64,000 nucleotides of DNA from Allacma fusca. Lineage: Eukaryota > Arthropoda > Collembola > Symphypleona > Sminthuridae. The notes below the pieces were generated by a model, which saw nothing but the letters and a program-made list of their open reading frames with translations, was not told where the DNA came from and ran no database searches. Position numbers and translations under genes: made by a program. Positions within the stretch are counted from its first letter, which is position 1. The number at the start of each line of letters is the position of its first letter. Positions 54,971 to 64,000 of the stretch are shown here, piece after piece. Where the stretch lies: contig OX359247.1 in NCBI GenBank assembly GCA_947179485.1, positions 26,016,801 through 26,080,800 of the forward strand. Reading direction: 5' to 3'.

Positions 54971-55060
54971 CCAATGGACCAAAATATTATGGGAGTAAAA
55001 GTATAAAAAGTTGGATTTTTCAGTTTTCAGTGCTTGGGGCAAAGACGGAATTGTAAGACT
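54971..55060 (+). promoter_or_regulatory. Candidate core promoter (CCAAT, TATA, initiator-like words)
   Basis: CCAAT lies at 54971-54975, TATAAAAAG at 55002-55010 and initiator-like TTTCAGTG around 55026-55032. If the A at 55029 is +1, the TATA word starts at -27 and AGACT (55056-55060) sits at the downstream promoter element position, matching 4 of 5 bases. A second initiator-like TCAGTT lies at 55020-55025. These are short degenerate words, so the case rests on their order, their spacing and their position at the skew reversal. If real, the promoter would transcribe rightwards toward the exon at 57472. Confidence 0.3.
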
Positions 55061-55140
55061 TCAGGACTACTGTAAATGTCACTATAGGTAGATATCTATC
55101 TATACATCTCATTACAAAAAAACAAAAAAAAAAAATCAAA

Positions 55141-55500
55141 GTGTATTTTAAAAGAAAAGTATTACAAGGAAAATTTCAAGGATTGGGAGTATCAAAGGAT
55201 TGAGTGTTTATTTGAAGACGGTCATTAAAGGAAAAATTTATGAGAATTGGGACATTGTGTGGAAAGCGTAAAATTTGAGGGTTTTCCAAGATACTGAGAA
55301 ATTGATTTGAAGGAAATTTGATTGGAGAATTGAGGGGAAGATTGGACCAAGTTGAAGATTGAAAATATTTGGGATATATAGAAAAGCTAAAGGAGTTATA
55401 GAGGTTGAGGATTATAAGTGGAAGACAAAAATGAGGAGAGAGAGCTGTTGAAGGGATTGGAGACCTGTTAAGATTTAGCGGTTGTTGGAAGTGTGGGGAT
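55141..55500 (+). other. Strongly G-rich / C-poor purine tract
   Basis: By hand count the plus strand has 108 G and 18 C in 360 bases (skew about +0.71), and purines reach 78% in the line starting 55381. It is not a simple repeat: words such as GATTG, TTGAAG and GGAG recur without a fixed period. A weaker G excess continues in 56400-56600. Downstream of a promoter this composition favours R-loop formation on the transcribed template. No long ORF is present. Confidence 0.5.
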
Positions 55501-57390
55501 AAACGTGGAGACGGGAGTTAAAAACAACTTCAATTTCACACCTCAGTCGGGTGCAGCTCATGAGTGAAAGAAAATTTGATTAAGTTAACAGAGACGAAAT
55601 CAATATTTTCTGGTCAGTGTAGTTTCAATTTTTCGCCAGCTACATATACTATATTTAATTGTATGTACTGTTTTTGTATGGGCTTTCCTCGGGGTTCCCC
55701 ACTTCACCGGCAGTGCAACTCGTGCTCGTCAATCTGAGACCGTATGTAAGACTTGCTGAGGCTTTTTTTTTCCAGGACTACATATATTCCTTGGGAGTAT
55801 TTTCACTCGAGAGGTTATTATATGCAACGGGAGGCGTACGGAGGGATTGGGGAGAATAAAAAAAACAGTAGTGTTATATAGTATCTGTATCTATAGGAGT
55901 CGTAAAACAAGGAGAAACTGGATTGATTGAGTTGATCAATAATACAACGGGCTACAGATTAGATTTTTCATTGGGAGCAGTTGGTGGTGTTGCAGAAGAG
56001 GATTCAGATTCCATTGGAATCCGACGGTGAGAAAACCAGATTATCAATTACCGCACTTGAGACATTTAACATAACCCTAGTGCTGTATCGTGCTGAGCAA
56101 TCTGCTTCTGTCATCTCAAGGAAAAACTCACAAAGTGTAAAACATTTACGCGTCTCATACCTTGTACATCCAGAGAGTCATCCAGTCTTGGAGAGAGTCT
56201 CCTACCATTTACGTTCCCCAAGAACCCGATGAAGTTTCAACATTTGATTCCAAAGGAAACAGAAACAAGCCCCGGGTCATGTCGTAATGCTGTTCAAGAT
56301 GAGAAGAACTGTCGTACCTTTACATCTTTAGCGTCATGTAATAGCAGAAGGATAGACAAACTTCCAGTATTTATCTCAAGTCCGAGTCGGAGTATGAACA
56401 AATAATCCAAGTTGTAAGGAAATTTGGGAAGAATCTCGCGGAATTTGCCAACGTTGGAGTGTTAAGACAGTTATTTGCCAATTGTGTATGAATTTTTGAG
56501 GAAAGATCCAGAATTTTGGAGGAATTTCCGAGTGTGGAGGAACTTGAACTGTTCAGAAAGTTACTTGGAAAAATATTATGTGGAGCATGGGATCATTGTC
56601 TAACTGAAAACAAATATTTGTTTACGGTTCGTCCTCCCTCCACATCAACATTTTCTTTCACGACAGAGACAAGTTTATTAAACTCATTTATTGCTGGCGT
56701 ACAGCAGTCAGACTAATCGAACTGCAATGCAAATGTGGAAGTCATCTTCAACATCAGGATCGTAACTCCAGTGCAAGTTCTGACTTTTGGGGTTTTTTTT
56801 TTCATCGACAACTCCACCCTCATTACGCGAGCGATTACGTTTAACACTTACCCTGTTCCCTGTTCCAAGGCAGAAAATTAACGTTTAGCTGACAAGGCTT
56901 ATGGATTTACTTGCCGTTGGCTAATATATTTTTTTTTTCCCGACGTTCCCATCTCTGATAAATTGCGTAGGAAACATTTAAAAGATCAACCAGGTTACAG
57001 AGGAAGATGTGGACCCCTATATTTCTATTCCCTAAGATTGAAACCTCTGTTCCTCTTAAGACAGTCTCATGCTTATAGTAAATTTTTAATTTTGAAACTT
57101 TATGAGTCTCTTGTCTTTGTGAGACGATAAAATTACAGTTAGCAGGAGCAAATATTCCAATTCCTCCAGTTTACTATAGTGTGTTCCATCTGGAAGTTCA
57201 GCTTCCATTTGAATAAAACACTCCCATTCCCCAAGTGCAATTCCTCTGTGAATTGAGTTGCATTGCAATCATAGTACTTCTTGAGGCAGTGGCAATCCTT
57301 ATAAAATTGTAAACAGCACACAGACCCACCTTTTGATACATGAAATGATGCACTCGGATAAATTCACTTTTTAGTCTGACTCTATCAACA
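55500..57390. other. Region between candidate promoter and first coding exon
   Basis: No convincing coding exon. Frames at 55659-55859 (66 aa) and 55981-56232 (83 aa, opened by TTG rather than ATG) contain donor-like GTAAGA (near 55745) and GTGAGA (near 56027) words, so untranslated exons are possible but unproven. Poly-T runs occur near 55764, 56791 and 56930. A PBX/HOX-like cluster of TGATTGA and TGATCAAT words lies at about 55921-55945. Confidence 0.3.
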
Positions 57391-57391
57391 G
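57373..57391 (+). other. Two possible splice acceptors before the candidate exon
   Basis: A TTTTTAG ends at 57374 after a short pyrimidine run, and a second AG (ATCAACAG) ends at 57391. Either could open the exon holding the start codon, which would leave 80 to 100 bases of 5' untranslated leader in that exon. Alternatively transcription starts near here and neither is used. Acceptor sites are weakly defined, so confidence is low. Confidence 0.25.
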
Positions 57392-57471
57392 TGCATTATA
57401 TTTTTCGGCCAAATAGTAAAGATTTTGAGGATAGTTTTCGAAAAGAAAGACAAATAAAGAAGAGTGTCAAA

Positions 57472-57578
57472 ATGATGGGCCCTGGAGATGGCTACCCCGG
57501 GCATGTTCATGCTCACCATCCCTCACATCATCCAATGCCAATGGATTTACACGTTCCGCAAGGATTTCCTTACTACCG
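57472..57578 (+). CDS. Probable first coding exon of a His/Pro-rich protein (partial; continues beyond window)
   Basis: Seen: an ATG in the context TCAAAATG, the A-rich start context common in arthropods, opens a frame of 35 full codons and then two bases (CG) of an Arg codon, cut by a consensus donor G|GTAAGT. The frame reads MMGPGDGYPGHVHAHHP at the start and MDLHVPQGFPYY at the end. It holds 7 His, 7 Pro, 5 Gly and 4 Met in 36 residues, with no signal peptide, membrane span or recognisable folded domain. Local G+C is about 57% against a background near 38%, as expected for an exon. The frame is open upstream to 57391 but has no earlier in-frame ATG, so 57472 (or the adjacent ATG at 57475) is the likely start. 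Family knowledge: short His/Pro-rich N termini before a long first intron are common in developmental transcription factors. Inference: the gene encodes such a regulator. I could not identify the family, and a channel, receptor or RNA-binding protein N terminus is not excluded. Confidence 0.6.
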
Positions 57579-57584
57579 GTAAGT
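57577..57584 (+). other. Splice donor of the candidate first coding exon (phase 2)
   Basis: The sequence CCG|GTAAGT gives a consensus GTAAGT donor. The cut falls after the second base of the codon CGN, so Arg is certain whatever base opens the next exon. Without splicing the frame would meet TAA at 57580-57582, so the stop overlaps the donor itself. This supports an exon edge rather than a tiny complete ORF. No matching acceptor with coding sequence was found by eye before the window end. Confidence 0.6.
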
Positions 57585-58908
57585 CATATACTACAAAAAT
57601 ACAACACTTTGAAGCATTAAATTCTAGCAGTTTTCTCCTAATTTCATTTCACCCTTGCGTTAAGCATGAACTTGATGGAGTTAGATTTGAATAAGTAAGA
57701 TTGACTGGCATAACATTTGTCTCATAGTAATTGAAGCTTGAAAGACGGATCGCCCTTGATCTTATATATTGAATTAATTGAGTATATATCTTAAGTCCAG
57801 TACAAGGTTTTGCATGAAATTACAGTACGAAACATTATCCCAGTATCATGGGTCTGTTATCCAAGGGACGATCAGGAAAATTAATGGAGTAACCGGAGCA
57901 ACCTTTATATGTAGTTCCTCATTTCTAATTTACATCTGATTATGCACATTTTGACTATGTTTTTCCTTCCGGGTGGTTAGAATATTTATTATCAACTATT
58001 TACAATCTCTGCAATCCCTCTTCGACTGCGTTCCACCTTCATGCCTGGGAGGCTCCGTTGCAATTTTACAATTTTATTGCTATTATTCCTCAAGATACAT
58101 TAAGTCACTTCCTAGGTTAAACAGCATCTGTAGTTGAAATTTTGGTGGATGAAATCTGTATTAGACAAAGTGTAGGATAAAAATATTGTAAAATATAATA
58201 TCTATATTTGAAAAGGTGAATGAGATGTGGGATGATGAGACCCGGAAAGTTGCTAGTCGAGTTTTCAAGTCTCACATTTCCCATGCATAATTTCAGTCCG
58301 GGCTTCTCAAGTCGTGAGTTATTTTGATGGGGGAGAGCACGAGTAATATTTTTATCACTACATAAAAAGAACATCCACAGTGAAGTACTTGTTAAAGTTT
58401 CAGGGGTTTTTATCACTATTGACACCGCACTTAAGTAGATTTGCATTCGCTCCAGGGGTTGAGGGTTTGTATGTTTTTGTAAAATTCAAAAAGGTATATA
58501 TAAACGACTAGTCCTCATCCTTTTTGAGCCCCATAGTAGTACTGCATTTAAATCTTGGAATGAAACCGCTTACAGTTCTTAAGGAACCCAGCACGGCTTC
58601 TCACTTGAATGATCATTTGAAATGTTGTGATGGGATACTGCGGTTTACCAACTTCATGAATGTCATTGAGTCTTTGTGAGGGTAAATTGGGGAAGCGATC
58701 TTTTCAGAGATATATTTCCGCAAGAGGATTTTACTCACCAGAAAATTTATTGCCACACTGATTTTTCTGTCGTTGTTGTGCTTACTCACTTTCTTGGAAG
58801 TAATCATTAGCTGAGGGGCTCTGGTCTAAAATGACTTAACTAGACTACGTTCGGTAACGTCAAGGTCAGTGTGTAAAAAGTAGATGTGTAAATCCTTGTG
58901 GACTCTCT

Positions 58909-58937
58909 GTACATATGTATGTATCTACATGTGTACA
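58909..58937. repeat. CATATG / GTATCTACA composite site in the putative intron
   Basis: TGTACATATGTATGTATC runs directly into CTACATGTGTACA, with a copy of GTATCTACA at 58921-58929 and TGTACA at each end. Confidence 0.7.
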
Positions 58938-61191
58938 TCCGTGTTGGAAAAGTTGAAACTTGTTTAAAAATTTTGGAGAAAAATCAATGCTTAGAATCAA
59001 ATAACTAATTACTCCATGAAAATATTTAAATTTTCGGTTTTTGGAGCACGTGTAATAATTATTGAAAATGATTGAAACTGTCTTGAAGGAGGTTTCATTC
59101 TCATTCAATTTTTTAAAGACGGGTCAGGGAAAAAAGTTGTTTTTGAATCATAAATAGAGAATCCAGGACCATTGAATATTTATCATTTTATTATTCGCCC
59201 GTGTGATGGCTATCTTCTATTAGTACCGTTTCGCATTGTCCTCTGATCCTCCCTATTCCCTGTACCTTTTGCTTCTGTCTTATGGGCTTGTAAAAAACCT
59301 TGAGATATCTCAATTATTTTTATTACCCTTGTGTAACATACGCGAAGTAATGGGTTATTGTTTTACATGATTTACAACAATGTGAGTTTATGGTAGAATT
59401 TAAACAATTAACAAATCAAAGTTTGCCCAAGAAGATTCCACTCAACTCCTTGGCAATACATACAATTGCACCTACCTCCCTGCCCCAGCCTCACGCAAGT
59501 TGATGTTGATAGCACAGACAGTCAGACCAAACCTGAATTTTCTTAGTGATTTCACCAAGAAATCCAATTCGTACAAATTTTCCAACATGTTTATTACCTT
59601 CTAAAACGAGATCCAAAGTGTAGGGCCACCAATGATCTACTTGTGTAAATCCAACTCGTCCGTGCTGCTACCTCGATCTTGGAGTCATGGACCGTGTAGT
59701 AGTTGGCTCTACAGCACGACGATGCAACCTAGGAGCTATGCATCTACAAGGGATAATATTTATGAATTATATTGTGTTCCTATCATCCCTGCCAGTTGTC
59801 TTTAAACCTTTTATAGGATTAAAATTGCAATGGTCAATAGAACGCGCTGATAACGACCGGTGATTAGTGCATCTGTTGTCTGTGGTTGAGACCTTGCAGT
59901 ACACTAGTACATCCCTATACCAGTTGCTAATAAGCCATTGAACATAGCAGACAGGTGAATGCAGTTGTTTCCCCGTAAAAAATACTTAAACTAAACAACT
60001 GGCATCCTTTGCTCATTCTGAATAATTGATAGCTTCATATCCTGACTTTGACTTGGATGGAAAAATGGCACTTGTTTTTTTTTTGCTCTGCAGTTGCAAA
60101 GCAATACTTGCTCATTTTGCGAGCAAGCTTACAATTAGAAAAGAAATCCCATTCTACTAATATGAAAAATCCAACTGCAATATAGAGTCATTCACATGGT
60201 TAGAGAATAGAATATGTAATTACATTTCAAAACCCAAATTTTATTTAAAAAAAACCTTTAACACTCCCCAGCTCCCTGGTACCGCTACAAATGTAATTCC
60301 AGACAATTTGTTCTAAAGAATCGTGAGCTCATATTTTATTTACGGGTTTCAATTTTTCTAACCTTTAATACTTTAAGAAGACTCATTTTTTCTGCTTCTA
60401 TATAAAGATATTTGACTCACAGAACATATGTACATACTTATATGTATGGGTGCCTGCACATACGTGAACATGTAATCGCTAAACATAATTATAAATATAA
60501 ATATCTTTGAATCGCTTGTACAAAGTTTTGTCAGCTGCGTCAGCTTGTTTTCAGTCTGTACAAAGTAACTAGTGCAAGCTTTTGGTTTTCAAAGTCCTCC
60601 TGCAGTGCAAAATAAAAGAAGCGCAGGTAAAACAGGGAACAGATCCAAGGATGTGGAATCCTTCCATAATTTATGCATTTCGGTAACTTGCCTCAAGTGA
60701 GCAAGGCACTCGTATAATATCCAGTTTTGAAGGTAGCAAGCGACAACCGGGTTGTTTTTTTCCCGTATGTACAAAAACTAACGATGAGGATGGATGGAGA
60801 GGTGAAGTGGATGTACATTTATTTATACTCTGTTAAGCAAGAGGAAGCAACCCTTTGAAATCGACTCATCGGAACACTCACAAAAGAGAAGCCATACAGG
60901 GGATTTATAGTTTTTAGTAACTTCTCTCTCATCAAGGACCGAATCAAGTTTGTCAAGAAGATAAAAATTTTACGGCCCATTCATGACTCGAGGAAAGACA
61001 GCTAGAGAAAATACAAGAGCTACGAGCAGTTAAAAAGGTACTTGCTGGTTGCGTTTAGTGACACTTGAACAGTCTGAATTTTCAATTGTATTATCCTATT
61101 AGACATTAAATGAGCTAGTTGATTGGATATCTGGCATACACACACTTGTGTCTCCAACAACCATTAAAACTTGTAGTCCTGTGTGTAAATC

Positions 61192-61204
61192 GCACACACA
61201 CACA
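61192..61204. repeat. Short CA run
   Basis: About six CA units. Confidence 0.7.
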
Positions 61205-62710
61205 TCAGCTCATATAAGGGTGGGTATAACAATCCCTATGGCTTGAATTCAGTAGTAGTAGCTTCATTAGAATAAATTCGTATCACTACTTTTCAATCAG
61301 CAAGAGCGTCTAGAACCTGAAAGCTTGATCGATGAGCTCTTCTTCTTGTTATGGATTAAATGCATACTAAAGGCAACTAACTTTTCGACCATGTATACTT
61401 GCATTGACTTATTGCACATTAACTGGGGCGGAAAGTGCATGCTGTACGTATCATATGTACGTTACATAGAGATGTAGATACTCGTACAGTTTTCACATAT
61501 TTATTGCATATTTTATATGGGGTCTGTCTACATTCTGGGCTACACACAGGTAGATATTGATATCATTCCTGGTGCACATACCAGTCCCAGTACTCCGTAC
61601 CATGCTATTAATGAGCAGGCAGATGATAGAATCAAGTATGTACGTTTTCAGTCTTGGCTGGATTTACGAGTTGTACGCTCAGTTTTATTATGTTCCTTGT
61701 CAATATTTACATAAGGCAAACATATGTTGGCAGCTTGTTACACATCTTCAGATGCAAGCGTGTTGATTATTTTTATTCTCGACTGGTCACATCATTGGAA
61801 GCACAATCAAAACCATTTTTCTATGTCCTTCCGAATAGGTGTACGTAAGCCTAGACAAACAAGACAGGTCTCGCAGCGGCTATCGTGTAAAAAGTGTAGC
61901 GTTTTCTTTTTTAATTGTAATTCCTTATCCGCGTGTCCTCCTCCCAGCCTGTAAAAAAATTTTTTTTTGGTGGCACGGTTTATTTATCGGTATTTAAATT
62001 CAAAATTTTATTGCACATTGAGAATTGTATTTTCAAATAGTGGCAAGTTATTTTTTCCTTTTGACATCTGCACATGCCCCATGAATTTTTATATCATCCG
62101 GATTTCCGGACTTTATTTCACGATTTATAGCTGTTCCTCAATGATTGGCAGCAGCAGGTACGGGCTCGATATCTTTTTTTTTATTTGAGTATTTTATAAT
62201 TTAAAGAAAATTGCATCAGGGAAGTACACCCCTCATCTTGTACAATATGAAGAGGTAACAATGAGATGTTTGTGAGGTGTTTAAAGAAGATGAGATTAGA
62301 AAGCCTGTAATTATTTAGTGGGTTTGAAGCGTCGAATGATCCGAGGCTGCAGGACTACTGACTCATACCGCTGTGACTTACGAGCTTGATTTGCATATCA
62401 TCCAAAGCAATGAAACTTGACAGGGGGACAAGCTGGTGGACAGACCGATCCCGAAAAAATATCTTCGGTCCTGCCAAAGTCACAGCATGGTAAACCACGA
62501 ATTTTGTTCACACTAGGCCACATATTGCCACATTATTGCTCCCAAGCACATTATTTATACGATAGCTAAACCCACGTAACCAGACAATGACAACAGAGTT
62601 AACAACTAGCAGACAAGTTGCAGACTGACTGGGATACTTAACACACAATTTAATGCTTCAAAATTGGCAGATTCATTCTCTCAGACTTGTGTTCCCTGAG
62701 AGATGCCTTG

Positions 62711-62730
62711 GAGAGAGAGAGAGAGAGAGA
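62711..62730. repeat. GA microsatellite
   Basis: Ten GA units. Confidence 0.9.
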
Positions 62731-63079
62731 CTTTTTTATTTCCTCATTAGACCTTGTATCCTTGTGGTTTCTGCTTTCATAACCATTGTTTATGTGTATA
62801 TATTTAGTCTTTGGGAATAGCAGTCTCCATATTTTCAAACCATTGTGTAATGGAGTCTGTCACATGTATGTACGTATTATGAGAATATCCTTCGCAAATT
62901 TAATGCAGACAGACACTTTCATTTCAAACCTTAATTCAAAATAAAATCTACCACTACTATACTGCAAGGTAGAATATAAAAGACCGCAATCGGAACATCG
63001 TTTCTACTAAATGATAGGATTATATCCGGCTACATATATTTACATCCTACATTTCCCAGTATATGCTATGGCTCAGGGA

Positions 63080-63134
63080 CTGAGTGCACACTCAGATAGT
63101 AATTGAGTATTACAATCAAGCATGATTGATACTC
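63080..63134. repeat. Two adjacent small inverted repeats
   Basis: CTGAGTG/CACTCAG (63080-63095) has a 2-base centre. Nearby, GAGTAT + CAATCA pairs with TGATTG + ATACTC (63105-63134), with a 2-base bulge and a 4-base loop. These are short hairpins, far below microRNA precursor size. Confidence 0.6.
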
Positions 63135-64000
63135 CGTCTACTTTGCATTTTAAAAAGCCCAAAAGAAAATCAGAAGTTTCTGGTCTCTATTTTGTACACC
63201 TCATATAAAAATAGAGATGAGGATAATTGTCTCGCCTCTGGGATCATTTTAAAGGATAGAATTATTAGCCTTTTTTTAAACATATCGACGGATTATGCTA
63301 CTTACTAATTCCTCATAGTAAAAGCATGTCCCTAGAATTTGGTTGAGGAGAAGGTTGGAAAACTCCACTGTGATTATTCAAAAGGGGATGTTATTCTCGA
63401 GGAACTCCTGGCACCTGTTTTAACTTAGTTATTCGGTAGCCTTTCATATCCTCCGTGTAGTAGTTGCACGTGTGAGTTTTATAATAATTATTTTCTTTTG
63501 CCTCTAGTAAAAATTTTATAATAGTTTTCCATGTTTTATCGCAGTTCTCATCCCCATGCATCACAACTCAACCAACTGCGACCAAAGTGTAACCAGAAAG
63601 TACCCTGTTCACTTCATAAGTAGTCGTCTCAAATATGAAGCATCCTCAGATAGATAGATACTTCTGAGCTGACTCCTGTCCAATGGCTTGCATTTAAGGA
63701 ATTATGTACATGCATTGACATGACTCCACGGTTTAAAATGTATCTTCCTATGTAATCATAAGTACTGGCTCCCATACGGGGATACAGGTCGCTCTGGATG
63801 TAATGACTGTCTATTGTACGTAATTTTTTGAAATGCTCACTGATCCCTGTTCTGGGTATCTACTTGAGTCTTTAATGCCTTACGCCACTACCCTCCCCGC
63901 CGCACAGCCATACTTCCAGTTTTTGATACAGTATTTTTATCTCTCGACAGAAAATGATACGTGCTGGCGTGGCCAATTACATACACAATTATGTTCTGCT

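Larger units (their letters stand above)
57585..64000 (+). other. Probable long first intron; no coding exon seen
   Basis: Follows the donor at 57579 and contains only short chance-length frames on both strands. It holds a CATA/GTAT composite site (58909-58937), a short CA run (61192-61204), a GA tract (62711-62730), two adjacent hairpins (63080-63134) and many poly-A/T runs. No exon continuing the phase-2 Arg codon was recognised, so the intron probably exceeds 6.4 kb. Confidence 0.4.

Noticed and set aside
55981-56232. 83-codon plus frame near the candidate promoter
   Set aside because: Opened by TTG, not ATG, with no recognised family. It may overlap untranslated exon sequence, but there is no coding signal.
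57488-57694. Alternative 68-codon plus frame overlapping the candidate exon
   Set aside because: It ignores the consensus donor at 57579, and its right half drops to background AT-rich composition. The frame starting at 57472 has the better start context and ends at the donor.
63104-63134. Start resembling miR-12 (TGAGTATTACA)
   Set aside because: The match stops after 11 bases and the hairpin is only about 30 bases long, too small for a precursor.
1-64000. Transposon, retroviral, CRISPR or bacterial-type systems
   Set aside because: No transposase, reverse transcriptase or integrase frame, no long terminal or inverted repeats found by eye, no regularly spaced repeat array, and no operon structure.

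Overview
The window looks like gene-poor nuclear DNA from an animal, most likely an arthropod. The reasons are a base composition near 38% G+C (hand count of a few lines), many CT/GA, CA/TG and CATA/GTAT microsatellites, no operon-like gene packing, and one short exon-like segment with an arthropod-style start context (TCAAAATG) ending in a consensus GTAAGT splice donor. I cannot name the species from sequence alone.

Open reading frames give almost no evidence of protein genes. At this composition a stop codon turns up about every 15 codons, so in 64 kb read in six frames the longest chance frame should be roughly 130 codons. The longest frames here are 125 to 147 codons, and the longest runs through a GA microsatellite. 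Exon-by-exon coding sequence could still hide here, but only one segment stands out: 57472-57578 on the plus strand. It is locally about 57% G+C and encodes a His/Pro/Gly/Met-rich N terminus ending ...QGFPYY plus the first two bases of an Arg codon. I read it as the first coding exon of a gene that continues to the right past the window. The style suits a developmental regulator, but I do not recognise the family with certainty.

Layout: 1-53.5 kb is non-coding sequence with scattered microsatellites, short perfect palindromes, a 14-bp minisatellite (45.37 kb), hexanucleotide repeats (37.5 kb) and a recurrent dispersed word, GTATCTACA/TGTAGATAC (15 copies located by eye). From 53.88 to 54.24 kb the plus strand is very C-rich and G-poor. 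At 54.48-54.87 kb there is a CpG-containing, more GC-rich stretch, followed near 55.0 kb by CCAAT, TATA and initiator-like words. From 55.14 to 55.50 kb the strand is very G-rich and C-poor. This sharp GC-skew reversal lies 2 to 3 kb upstream of the exon and suggests a promoter, possibly divergent, with rightward transcription into the exon. From 57.58 kb to the end the sequence behaves like a long first intron (more than 6.4 kb).

One consistent model is a large non-coding regulatory landscape on the left, a promoter near 54.5-55.1 kb, a 5' untranslated region possibly split by introns, the first coding exon at 57.47 kb, and a long intron running off the window. No rRNA, tRNA, CRISPR, transposase, reverse transcriptase, virus-like gene or other multi-gene system could be supported. 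The most unusual signals are the skew reversal, the lone exon and the dispersed palindromic word family.
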